NCBI GenBank assembly: GCA_949987705.1
Contig: OX465281.1
Location: forward strand, 4,194,001 to 4,258,000
DNA from: Thereva unica
Lineage: Eukaryota; Arthropoda; Insecta; Diptera; Therevidae
Reading direction: 5' to 3'
DNA length: 64,000 nucleotides
Shown: positions 18,852 to 30,100 of the stretch, one piece after another
Numbering within the stretch: position 1 is the stretch's first letter
Layout: each line of letters starts with the position of its first letter
Program-made: the position numbers and the translations under genes
The notes under the pieces: generated by a model
The model's database searches: none
Told to the model about the DNA's origin: nothing
The model's input: only the letters and a program-made list of their open reading frames with translations

Positions 18852-21800
18852 CTGTAATGGAAGAATATGAGATGATTACAATCTAAGAATATTGTTCAAT
18901 AGATGGTTTTGGGTTACTGGCATTTGCTAGAAAGCACTCTCCCGCAGTTATCACACTTAAACAGCTTTTGATGTGCGTGCCATATAATGTGGTATTTTAA
19001 AGAATCGCCATTTTTAAATGTCTTGCCGCACTGGTCGCATTTGTGTGAGTTCGCCCGGTGATATTCTCGATGATGTTTGAGGTCACATTTTGTACTAAAA
19101 TTTTCGCATCCATTTGAACTTACCTCCAGTGCCTTGTTTCTTTTTGTCGTTTTCTCGGAAGGAGTTCCTAAATAAAAGAAATTTATACATATATGTTATG
19201 TTGCTAAAACAATAAACTCAATAGGCCCCCATCCACGGTCAAACAAATCGTCAAACCAATTTTCGACAAACAGCGCACACATTTATGCTTTGACATTTTT
19301 GGCCATCAACGAGGAAAACTTTCTTCAAACATCCCGAGCGAGCGACATTTCATATAATCTACTGTAAACAAAGCGAACTTTACATGGCACACAGGCAAAA
19401 CTCACACACACATTTAAGCTGTTTGAAGGAAATATTAAACCAGACGAATATTTTCTTCAAACAGCGGCCAACTTCGAAAACTTGTATTTTATACACGCAT
19501 ACTTGCAATTTTTTCGATGTTGGCCAGGAATTTGACGATTTGTTTGACCGTGGATGGGGGCCTATTGAAATACTTTTAGCATCAGCTTTATCCCCATTTT
19601 TATCCAAACTCTTCTTCAATAAGTTCATGGGTATGTCATCCTCAAAATCTATGTGCTCTGTATCTACGCTCACTAGACCACTATCCCTACGTGATAAAAC
19701 GGTACCAGGTGCATCGATGCTCCTCTGTAATTCAAAAATTTCGAATATTAAAAGAGTTTCGCTGGTCCAAAAGAGTCTTACCTTAGGATGATCTAGACTA
19801 GATTCAAATTTTCCACCTTCATTGATTTCAGCATCTTTCAAATCAACAGTTGGTGTGCTTTCGGATAGTTGTGGTTCTTCCTTTGGGGATTTTTAAATGT
19901 TTATGAAATATCTTTGTTACTTATCCTCACCTTCACAATATCCAGAGTATAAGGTATAGGCTCCGTTAAGTTTTCACTTGGCTGACAATGAAAAGAGTCG
20001 CTTTGGTTGAAATCTTCAGAATCTTTCTGCAAATTTATAGAAAACATCGTTTTATAACTTTTGTTTGTATGTACATAATGCCTTTTTTAGAGTCAGTTTA
20101 GACGCTTCAATCCCAGGAGCGTTCCACACGAACTTTATGGATAAGGGGAAAAGTGGGGTGGTACCAAACACGGGCGTTACAGGGTCCGGGTAGCGATTTC
20201 TTCTAGAATTGAAGAAATTTTTTACCCGGCGCAATCTGTGCTTCATCTACTGTCTGCGCTGAATTAAAAATGATTTCATACCAATAGAAGTACGAGTGTT
20301 AAAAGCTTTCCTAGGGATATGTTCTATTGGCGTTTCATTCCACAAATAGCAGAAAATCATGTAGCTGTAGAAAAGTTCAAAGATGAATGATAGAACTAGG
20401 ATCAGCTGGGACGCTGACGCGAATGAAGCTTCGAAAAAATACTAAGCAATCTGTCGGAAACAACTTTTTCAAGATGGGTGGAAGTGTTGCCAATGGAAAA
20501 TAGTACAGCAGAAACTGTAGCCGGTACATTTTATTCGGGATGGATTAAGGCTCAAGCAGAACCAATCCGTTCCGTCCGTTTTTAAAAGTTGGAAATTTGA
20601 CATTTCCATAAACTTTCCATGAGACGAACAGAACGGTAGCGGACGGAATGTCAAAAAGAACAAAGGAAAAACGTGCGGAGCGGACGGAACGGATTGGTTC
20701 TGCTTCAGCCTTTAGCCGATTTTGGGTTCCATTAAGGATATCAACAGACCAGGGGAGACAATTTGAAAGCAGCCTTTTACACAGTGGACGAGATTATAAG
20801 GCTCGAAACGTATTCATTCAGCATCATAGCATCCCCAAGGCAACGGCATAATAAAACGTTTTCACATTACTTTAAAAGCTAAGTTAAAAGGAATAATTGA
20901 GTGAGAGTGGACATGAAGATTACCAACAATACTTCTGGTCAAGGAACTCGTTTATCAGGAGGGAAGTTTTTAGATTCTCCCAGCTCAGAAGTAACGGAAA
21001 AGGAATTTGTGACACAGCTCAAGTTACACTTCGGCGCGGTTAAACCATCATTAACTTTCAATCACGACAGCAGAAAACGATTTGTTCCGATGACAAGGTT
21101 AAAGCACCGCTCAAGTGAAGATAAGGTAAGGTAATTTCGCGAAAAGGAAAAAATGTCTTCACATCTATCGATCGACTCGAACTGGCTTAAATGAAAGGGA
21201 ACCAGAAACCAGCGGCCAGATCATGCAATTCGACAACGACTGAAAACGACACGGAGCGGGTTCAAAAACCTTACTATGGTTCGTGAGGAACGTTTCTAGG
21301 AGCGAATCGTCTAAACAGGCCCTTATAACATGCAAGGAAACCGGCGATCGATTACAAAAACCTTGCCGTTTTCCTTTCTCTTGACTAGAGCTTGCTGGAA
21401 AGCACTGCAGTCCAGAACGCCCTGAAATACCAGTTTAATGTTTAACAATGATTTCATTGTCCCTTTGAAATCTCTCTCCCCTCTAAACTAAATAAGTAAC
21501 TCAATTCCTACAAACTATACTTTAAAACGCTTCCGTTACCCATTTAAACTTACCTCAATCTTCACGTTACTTATTATTATTTCCTCGCAGGGAGTCTCTA
21601 ATTAAATAAAGCTTGTTTATGGTACTCAAGTAATCAACTCTTTCAATTACCTCCGCCACATTTACATCTTCCTTGTGCAGTTATGATTTTCCATGCTTCC
21701 TTCAGAGCTGCATCAGATTTTTGGGCCACCTTCACGAAAGCATAAAACGTTTCCATACTATTCGCACAAATCAAGCATAGTTTCTGCGGCAAACTATCAC

Positions 21801-21933
21801 CTTCGCGTGCATTCAGGCTTGTGCAGGTATTAAAGAAATCCAGGAACGTTAAGTCTGATGAATCTTCGATTTTGGAACTTAATGACCTGCAAACCGCCGG
21901 ACTTTTAGTACAAACTCGGCACAAACTGTCCAT
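18563..21933 (-). CDS. Gene C: short ZAD zinc-finger protein
   Basis: Predicted 403 residues. Exons right to left: 21651-21933 (ZAD), 21554-21597 (e2), 19931-20026 (e3), 19782-19880 (e4), 19574-19724 (e5), 18918-19167 (e7' fused to the first finger exon), 18563-18851. All phases match. It has one linker cassette, not two, and about three intact fingers plus one split finger, the smallest array except gene E. A gypsy fragment lies in the e2-e3 intron and a MITE just after the e5 donor. It is likely nuclear and DNA-binding, but the shortened array may be decaying. Confidence 0.65.
18918..19167 (-). CDS. Gene C fused linker and first finger exon
   Basis: The 44-nt linker exon (19124-19167) keeps its old donor GGAG|GTAAGT, but only about 30 nt separate it from finger sequence, too short for an intron. 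Reading straight through is open and in phase. The first finger has lost its C-x2-C half (CENFSTKCDLKHHREYH remains), the second is intact (CDQCGKTFKNGDSLKYHIIW), and CDNCGRVLSSKC opens the split finger. Confidence 0.65.
19224..19562. repeat. MITE at the e5 splice donor of gene C
   Basis: 339 bp with long inverted ends: GGCCCCCATCCACGGTCAAA at the left and TTTGACCGTGGATGGGGGCC at the right, flanked by TA on both sides. It inserted about 10 nt inside the intron that follows exon e5. The ends match the element at 1235-1355. Confidence 0.85.
19574..20026 (-). CDS. Linker cassette of gene C (e3, e4, e5)
   Basis: Exons 19931-20026 (DSFHCQPSENLTEP, LDIVK), 19782-19880 ([20 protein letters not shown]) and 19574-19724 (RSIDAPGTVLSRR, FEDDIPMNLLKKSL). 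Exon e5 ends in phase 1 at AAA|GTATTT like the e5' exons of other units, so gene C may have kept e3-e4 of one cassette and e5 of the other. Confidence 0.65.
20095..20190. repeat. One end of a GAACTTTATGGATAAG-type MITE
   Basis: The stretch CAGGAGCGTTCCACACGAAC followed by a GGGGAAAAGTGGGGTGG tract matches, in inverse orientation, the longer palindromic element at 46220-46370. Only one arm is clear here. Confidence 0.4.
20640..21190 (+). mobile_element. Ty3/gypsy-type integrase remnant
   Basis: Plus-strand frames resemble the end of a retrotransposon pol polyprotein: STDQGRQFESSLLHS (integrase core around the second catalytic aspartate), an IQHHSIPKATA stretch, then GTRLSGGKFLDS and a region ending SIDSNWLK that fits the C-terminal strand of gypsy integrases. 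It is broken by stops and frameshifts, and no LTR is visible. It lies in the e2-e3 intron of gene C. Confidence 0.6.
21554..21597 (-). CDS. Linker exon e2 of gene C
   Basis: 44 nt between TTTAATTAG and GTAAGT. It encodes TPCEEIIISNVKIE, ending in VKIE, which fits the SUMO consensus psi-K-x-E. The same exon type appears up to three times per gene. Confidence 0.68.
21651..21933 (-). CDS. ZAD exon of gene C
   Basis: Start at the ATG giving MDSLCRVCTKSPAVC; donor GGAG|GTAATT. The CRVC and CLIC pairs are intact. It is more diverged than the other ZADs in the helix (METFYAFVKVAQKSDAALKE). An in-frame upstream codon exists but the promoter block starts within 35 bp, so the ATG at 21933 is preferred. 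Confidence 0.85.
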
Positions 21934-21962
21934 TTTTAAATAAATTCCATCCAACCGCGAAC

Positions 21963-22115
21963 CACCACAAACAATCAATTGACAGCAAGGGACCTCTCAG
22001 CTTCAGACAATTGTTAGTGGGACCACACTAAAAAGTAAGAAGAAGATGTGGAGATTTATGTTGTGTAGTGTAAACATGGGGCACATTACACTATCCACCA
22101 CACTGTTCTCACCTC
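21963..22115 (-). promoter_or_regulatory. Upstream block of gene C (promoter class 1)
   Basis: Plus-strand text runs AACAATCAATTGACAGC, then AGTAAGAAGAAGAT, GGAGATTTATGTTG and TACACTATCCACCAC. This series of short blocks, in this order and spacing, stands upstream of genes C, D, E, F, G and H. It is probably the core promoter and 5'UTR. Confidence 0.55.
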
Positions 22116-22129
22116 AAACGGGTATGGTT

Positions 22130-22800
22130 TTTGGCGATGAACCTTGCGTTTGAACTCTTGGATGTTGTATGGTTTTGGGAATAAGGACTTTGGAAGGTTG
22201 TTCCACAGACGAATTGTTCTTGTTATAAACGAATTTCTAGAGCGGAGTCTGGGCGAAGATAAGTCTTGTGTTGCGGGAGAAATGTTGCCGTGGAGGCATG
22301 AGGTTACTTATTTCAATGGAGCAGTCATTATGATAAAAGCGATAAAATTTTGCAAGAGCTGCTACATTCCGACGGTGGCTTAGGTGAGTCAATTGAAGAG
22401 CAAATGGCGCTATCGCTAATAAGTTTGAGAGCGCGGCTTTGCATCTTGTCCAGCCAGGCTACTAAAGTGGTTCTCGGGGCCCCGCCCCAAATATACGACT
22501 TGTATTCGAGGCGGGGACGAATGTAGGATTTGTAGCTTATAGCCTTGGCAGATGGCTGAAGGAAGAATTTGCATCTTTTACGGAATCCCAGGCACTGTAA
22601 TGCTTGCTTAGCAATTTGGAATATGTTCTTATTCCAGCACAGATCTTCGGCTAGTGTTACGCCTAGGATGTTTAAAGACGGTTCTGCCGTTAGGTTTTTA
22701 CTGCCCACTGAAATAGAAGGAGGGTCGGTGCAGGTTTTATTGGAGATGAAACAGTACTTCGTTTTTAATGCATTAATGAATTCTTTCGATGTCCCTGTTG
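22130..22800 (-). mobile_element. Jockey-type LINE fragment
   Basis: The minus-strand frame 22328-22708 reads PSLNILGVTLAEDLCWNKNI, YKSYIRPRLEYKSYIWGGAP and WLDKMQSRALKLISDS. It is the same family as 16640-17264. The frame ends early through mutation. Confidence 0.7.
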
Positions 22801-22844
22801 ATTGAATTGTACAAGAGTTGACGATGACGCAGGAAAGGTCTGGC

Positions 22845-23265
22845 GTGCTTGTGTTACATTATCGAAACTATAGGAGTAACGTAGAGTACCGTCTTCAGAA
22901 AAGCTGTGGATTGCCTTGGCAGTTTCTCAATCGAGTGTTTCCAGGAGAGCTTTTGATCCAGAACTATGCCTAGATATTTAGCCTCCTTTGAGAAACCCCT
23001 TTCTTTACCATCCAAGGAGGGAACTTTTAAATTTAGCATCCTTCTATTCGTAAATGGTACCTGACAGAGCGACTTGCATCAGCTTTGAAAAGGTGCAATC
23101 ATGACCGCCGCTAATCATTATGACGATATCGTCTACATAAGCCTGTTCGTCGATTACGATTAACCATAAGAGGGGTGATAGGTCGCCCGCTTGAGGACTG
23201 TCTTTAGCAGCCATTACCGCAAACGATTCGCCATTCATCTCAGCAGTTATCAATTTGGATGCGTT
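22845..23265 (-). mobile_element. LINE reverse transcriptase fragments
   Basis: Minus-strand reading gives EQAYVDDIVIMISGGHDC (the YADD-type catalytic box, here YVDD) and, nearer the 3' end, EAKYLGIVLDQKLSWKHSIE. It is a different LINE from 22130-22800, as the catalytic box lies in a separate frame and the joined order is RT core then C-terminal part. Confidence 0.55.
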
Positions 23266-23269
23266 ATTC

Positions 23270-23485
23270 GTTCTGTCTCGCATAAGCGCCTGTGCTAAAA
23301 GTCGAATCGTCACGACACGACAAGTGGTTTTACATTTCAGTCGAATCACGACTTTCAGTACATGGGCCTTAACGCAACTCAGCATTTCCACTCTAGGCCC
23401 CTGTGCTGAAAGTCTTAATTCGACTAACACTTCACTTTATTCGGCTCAAACGACTTGTCACGGATCACGACTTGGCTTTTAGCGC
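23270..23485. repeat. GGCCCCTGTGCTGAAAGTC repeat
   Basis: Contains GGCCCCTGTGCTGAAAGTC and, on the other side, inverted CGACTTTCAGTACATGGGCC. The core is GACTTGTCACG and its complement. The same family is found at 30440-30640 and, nested, at 39940-40166. Confidence 0.55.
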
Positions 23486-23624
23486 AGACGCCTTAATTTC
23501 TCTTGCCTGTACTATTTGATGTCCGCGCAGAAAGCAGATGCCTTGTAGCGTCACCGTCGTAAATTACTGAACTCGAAAAGAAGCACAAGTAAAAAGAATT
23601 CTAGGAAACAGTATTGTCATTAAA

Positions 23625-23830
23625 TTTATTGATTTGTTGCAGTATGAAATTTATATACAGATTAGCTTAAAACTAGGCATTAGTTTGCATTTGACATAAT
23701 GAGAATTTTCTTATAAAAGTAGAGTAATCAATTGGTTTCAATAAGGCACTCCTAGTTGCATAACAAAGTCTTTCTCGTACCTATAGGTACATAAAAAACC
23801 CTTTTCCAAAACTCTGGTTCGTCGGTTAAT
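23625..23830 (-). other. Probable 3' untranslated exon of gene D
   Basis: An acceptor (TTTCTTTTAG|ATTAAC) opens the block, and the minus-strand AATAAA is at 23625-23630. The inside matches the 3' blocks of B and F (for example TATGCAACTAGGAGTGCC). Gene D already stops at 24007. Confidence 0.45.
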
Positions 23831-24006
23831 CTAAAAGAAATTGGAGAGTTCTAAGTGTTAGACAATAAAGTGTAATGAAGGAGTGAAGGAATGTTATTGC
23901 ACAATGCAACTCTTTCTTAATAAATCGTACTAACCGCTTAGAAAATTGTTGACACCGCTTTCAAACGAAGATAGTCAAGCGTAAAAAGCGGTGGCATTTC
24001 ACTATA

Positions 24007-24127
24007 CTACGTTACTTTTACGTCGATATCTTCGCTTTCTTCTAGGTGCAAGCTTGGCTCCTCGATTGTTACTGTTTCCCCAAACGAATTAGCTAGAGTT
24101 TTACAGTTTCTTTTGTGCCTATCGTAG
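24007..24127 (-). CDS. Gene D last coding exon
   Basis: Half finger YDRHKRNC, then the acidic tail [19 protein letters not shown] and DVKVT to a TAG at 24007. The rebuilt finger with the preceding exon has the canonical 12-residue spacing. Confidence 0.72.
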
Positions 24128-27100
24128 CTGAAATTCAAAAATATTGATGATCACAATCTGAGAATATTGTAAAATATGTCGTAATCACCTGGGCTTGCTA
24201 GAAAGCGGCCTCCCACAGTTTTCACACGTATACGATTTTGGCTTATCGTGCCATTTCATGTGATATTTCAGAAAAAGGCTATCCTTAAACTCCTTGCCGC
24301 AGAGATCGCAGTTTTTCGTAATCACCTTGTGATTTTTCATATGTTGATTGAGGGAATCCTTTCTACTAAATTTCTTACCGCACACGCCGCATTCAGGTTT
24401 ATTTTTATTCAATTGCTCCGCCTTTTCGCGGTGTTTACAAATGTCCATGTGCTCAACGTACCTAAAATGCAAGAATATTGATGATGCAAGAATGTTATAC
24501 CATAGAGGTAACGGTTTACCTGAATTTCCTAGAAAACGACTTTCCACAGTGTTCACACTTAAACGGTTTTGGATTACTGTGCTCTCTCATGTGCCTGCTG
24601 AGACTACATCTGTGCTTAAACTCCTTGCCGCATTGATCGCATTTTTGTGTAATTCCCATATGTCTTTCCATGTGAACGACGAGGTAATCCTTCTTGCTAA
24701 ATTGTTTATTGCATATCTCACATACAAACGGTTTTGGATTAGCGTGCCACTTTAAATGGTTGCTTAGACTATTCTCGTGCTTAAGTTCCTTGCCGCATTG
24801 ATGGCATTTTATCCTCTTATGGCTTTTCATATGGAGATTGAGGATTTTTTTTGTACTAAATTTCTTATCGCATATTCCGCAATCATTTTTCGCTTTATTC
24901 AATTGCTGTGGTTTATGTCGGCGTTCACAAATGTCCACATGCATAGTGTAGCTGTAATGCAAGAATATTGATGATTAGAATTTAGGACTATAGTGTAATT
25001 GAGAGAGATACCTGGGTTTCCTAGCGAACGACTCCCCACAATATTCACAGTTAAACGGCTTCGGATTGGCGTGCCACTTCAAGTGCCTCTGTAAATTGTT
25101 TTTGAATGTAAACTCCTTGCCGCATTGGTGGCATTTTTGTCTAATCCGCTTGTGATACTCCATATGGACGTTGAGGTAATGTTTTGAGCAGAAATTCTTA
25201 CCGCATATCTTGCATGCATGCTAAATTTCACATACTATACTATAAAACATTCATTTTACCCATTTAAACTTACCCAAATCGTCTCGTTTTTTGTTGTTAC
25301 TTCCTCGCAACAGTTTCCTAATTAAATAAAACTCATTTATGTTGGTCAAACAGTAAACTCATTGAATTACTTTGAGAATCAGCGTCATCCTCCTCATTTT
25401 TAGCCAATTTCCTCTTCAATACACCAATGGGTATGTCGTCCTCAGAATCGGTATGCTCAGTATAAAGACTCCCTAGACGACGATCTCTTCGTTGTAAAAT
25501 GTCATCAGGTTCCTCGTTGCTCTTCTATGATTTAAATTTGTTATTATTGCAAAAAATTTACTTGCTTAAAATAATCTTACTTCTAGATGATTAAGCTTAG
25601 TTTCTAAACTTCCGCTTTCATTGATTTTAGCATCTTTCAAATCAACAATTGATGTGCGCTCGGAGACACGTGGCTCTTCCTTGGGAGATTTATTTAATTT
25701 TTGTGAAATATTATTATTATTTGTCCTTGCCTTCACAATATCCAGGATAAGTGAAGATCCAGTTGAGTTTTCACTTGGCCGAGAATGAAATGGGTTTTCC
25801 TACAAATTAATACAGAACATTGGTTTTAACTGGCTTGGTGATTTTGTTTGTAGGCGACTGAAGAAATTGTGATGACTACTGTGAAATAACAGTTTCAGTA
25901 TCTTTGGAGTCGCCAATTAATTACGTAAGGGGATTTTGGGCCTTTTTTGTCCCCATCCCCTTGAGATGTCGTGAGATAAACAATAGTAAAACATCATAAC
26001 AGCACCAGCTCGACACGCACCAGTCCCATGTTTAGCATAATATAGCACAACTCCCTCTTAAAGGCACATACAGATTGAGGGGCGCTGGAGACGGCGGCCG
26101 TCTTACCTGTACATTAAATTTCTCCGCGGCGCCTTCCCATTGTGTTATCACATATGGTGGCCCGTATAGTTTAAACATCGAGTGATAAACAGAGTAAGAA
26201 TAGAGCCCAACGTATCGGTGGCCTTTGAAATGAACAGAAGCCTCAGACAAGGAGACCCTCTATCCTGCTTACTATTTAACATCTTATTACAAACAGCGGT
26301 CCAAGAGGCACGCATTGAAACCAGAGGAACAATTCTAAACTAGTTTGTTCAGCTAATGGCATATGCAGATGATATAGTCATAATAGGCAGGACAATGACT
26401 GCAGCAAAGGAAGCCTATGCAGCGCTAGTAAAGCAGCACGACCAGGGGCGGAGGAGCACGTGAACAGAAAACCGTTAAAAGTAGAAAGTTAATCGGTTTG
26501 AGATTTTTTGGTTCTGGGGTTATGCCCGTCGAGCGACAGTTTGGAGGGTTGGGCCCCTATGAGGTTAGTTCCATTGCTTCATGTGGACCTCGTATGGATT
26601 GCCCTATAAGGCCCACACAGAGCATCTAACGCCTTGCTTCAATCGCGCTTGGTCATAAGGAAAACAGCATTGAGGAGAAATTGTTACTACCACCCGATCT
26701 CGAGCGAAAAAAGAAACCGACATATTTCAGAAGTGTACACTGCCCCAGTGACGAAAACTTTATATTTTTAAACGCGAGTGTCGTTTTACCAATGGGGTCC
26801 CCAACTGAGTACTAATCATGTCCATGCTGCTTGACTTTTGTAATTGGCCGAAGGGCCGGATTTCGCAAGCGTGAACACGACTGTGTAAGGCTAAATGGGT
26901 TTACTGCTCTCATAACCCAGCCATGACTAACTAAAGCTTAAGGGTGTTACTTTAAAGAAGTTTTCCGAATATTTAAGGCAGATGTTGAAATTGCCCCACA
27001 ATTCCTGATGTGTTTGAGTTCACTGGGCTAGTAGTGGTCAGGCAGTGCAGGCGTAGACATGTAAGTAAAAACGTAAATTTTAAAATTCCTCGCACAAACT

Positions 27101-30100
27101 CTATGCTCCACGGATATTGACTTAGCATGCTACCATTCACTCAAGAAGCTACCCTGCTTTTGGAGGGTTGTAAACAAAGCAATTTGTGTCCCTGTTTTAC
27201 ACTATTACTGTCCTTTTAAACAAGCTACCTTTAGTGTGGTCGTTCGTGTACCCTAGACCTTGTGGATTTGGAGAAATGGGGAATGAATAAACCAGGGTTG
27301 AAAGCAGATTGCTGTGGTTTTTTAGCAGCAAAGCAAAGTCAACACCAACAGTATTAAAATTGCTGCAGCAATTCAACCCTGAAAACAACGCTATTAAGAT
27401 ACTTCTTGCAACACTAAATACATTCATTAGTTCTTTAGATTCTATTCGCCTATCAACTTAATAACTAGATTTAATTTTTACATATATATTATCCACATAA
27501 AATTACCTCAACCTTCTCGCTTCTTCTTGTGCGTTTCTTGCAAGGAATATCTAAATAAAAAAATATTATTTAGTTACTTAAAAAATAAAAGCAATGGATT
27601 ACTGTTGTTATCAATTAAGCGACTTGAGCCACGAACACCTTGAGGATCTGTAATTCCTTCCTTAATTACTTCTTTACAATCAGCTTTCGTTTTATCCGCT
27701 TTTTTCTAAAAAAAATAATATGATCAATATCACGCTACGTTATATTTAATCTGATCTTACTTTCACTGTAGAAGGAATACAGTGTACTTCAAATAAAACA
27801 TTATTCTGAGAATCGGCCTCATCCACATTTTTACCCAATTTCCATTTCAATAAGCTGATAGGCACCTCATCCTCAAAATCAGTATGCTCTGCATTAATGC
27901 TCGCTACACGACGATCTATACATGATAAAATGTCGTCAAGTTCTTCGATGCTTCCCTATGATTGGACAATTTCTAATCTCAAAAGCGATTTGCTTGTCTG
28001 AAACAGTCTTACCTTAGGATGGTCTAGATTAGATTCAAAATTTTCACCTTCATTAATTTCAGCATCTATCAAATCAACAGTTGGTGTGCTCTCGGATACG
28101 TGTGGTTCTTCCTTTAGAGATTTCTTCATTATTATGAAATATCTTTAGTATTTGTCCGCTTACCTTCACAATATCTAGAATATAAAGTTTAGGTCCAGTT
28201 GAGTTTCTACTTGGCTGACAATGAAATGTGTCGTTCTGGTTAAAGTCTTCCGATTCTTCCTCCTGCAAGTTAATAAAAAACATCGTTTTAACTGGTATAA
28301 CATTTGCTTGCATCTAATTTAAATAAGTTACACCTACGAAGATCATTGAACTAACAGAGAATCGTCAAAGAAGTTTCTTCGCATTCTGTTGAAGGAGGTC
28401 AGGGGCGGCCGGTCAGTTATTGGTTAACCTAACAAATCTTAACGGACAAAGATAGAAACTGGCCAAACGCGAATTGTGTTATCTGAATACCCAGCGAACA
28501 GTTTGTCCATCAGTTGAGAAAGGCAAGAGATAAAATTGAAGGTGATCAGCCTTTGGATTTGCAGAAACTACTTCTGGGCGCAATTCTTCCACAGTTTTCT
28601 TGCATGCCAAACCCCAGATCTTGATGGAAGGTCCATAGCCGACGCACAACCAGTACCTGTTAGGTGAGAAGAACAATGCATTGATGGTGTCATTGTTTCC
28701 CAAGGTGTACAAGTTTTGCCATCATTCAAATCCCAAAGGAAAGCCTTGGCATCCTTACCACCAGATGTGCACAAGGAACCGTCACTCGTCAGGAGAAACA
28801 GTGACAGTATTCAAATAGCCGCTGCGTCCATGGTGATTGTTCTTCAGCTTGCAGTTTGCTAATTCCAGACTTCCACTGTGCGATCCCATCCGCATGAAAC
28901 GATGATTGGATTGTAATGATTTGGATAGAATCTTACACAGAAAAACCCAATCGATGTGGCCATCATCTTGGATGGTGTATTTGCATTCGGCCAAAGTATT
29001 CCACAGCTTGATGATCTTGCCTTATCTGAGAAAGCGACTGATAGGAAATCCTTTACATCTTCTTCAAATCTTCGGGTTGTTCTTCCAGCATCCTAATCCC
29101 ATAGACGAAGAGTTTTATCCCAGAAGCTGGACAAGGCGTAGTTGCCATCTGACGAGAGAACGGCATCGCTGATGAGGTGGGAATGACTATAAAGGGCTTC
29201 TGTGGGAAACCATAGTTGGTTTTATTATCGCGAGTCAATTTCTATACAACTAAAGTTTTGTCTCGATATGATGGCACAAGAGTATCAGGGTCCTTCAGGC
29301 TTGTGTTACCCGTCCATTACGCCCCAAATGGGTGCCGCGTGATTGAAGAGTTTCTGTCTAAAAATTAAAGCGAAACAAACGCGCCAACTTCTCTTGAAGA
29401 AGGTTTAACAAAGAAAAGTCGATCAGATCGAGTTTTGCCAAGTCTGCGCCATACAAATTCAATGTTTCACCAACTCATTCAATGATAATGTAACCAGCAT
29501 TGCGCCTGCACCAAGTGAATAGGCGCAACAAGTTGCTTCGTGGCCATATTCCTCCAACCTCCTCAGGTTATGATTGTAGCTTTATTTTACCAAAGGCGTC
29601 TATTTGCAGAGCTTTGTTACTTCGTAATGAGAAGAAAAGAATTGAAAAAGTACCAAAGTTAACTTATCCATAATAACTAATAGATGATATATGCCCGATT
29701 ATCTGTAGACATAGTAAATGTGTGGTATATTTGCTTATAGTAGTCAAGAATAACAATACTAAGCAAAATTTTAAACAATAACAAATTTACTTTACCCCTT
29801 TGAAGTCTTTATCTCCTCTAAACTAGATAACAATGTAATTTGATACTTACATACCTTAATCTTCGCGTTTCTTATGGTCATTTCTTCGCAAGAAGTCTCT
29901 AAAAAAATAAAGATTACTTGTTACCCCTTGAGCCAACTCATTCAATTACCTGCGCTACCTTTATATCTTCCTTTTGCTCTTAAGTTCTTCAATGCTTCCC
30001 TCAAAATTATATCAGATTTCTCGGCCAACTTCACAAATGTGTAAAACATTTTCATACTATCAGCACAAATGGAGCAGAGGTTTTGTGGCAGACTATCACC

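Noticed and set aside
19380..19841. Open frames on both strands across 19380-19841
   Set aside because: They run from linker exons into the inverted-repeat MITE through an intron; the coding part is explained by exons e4 and e5 of gene C.
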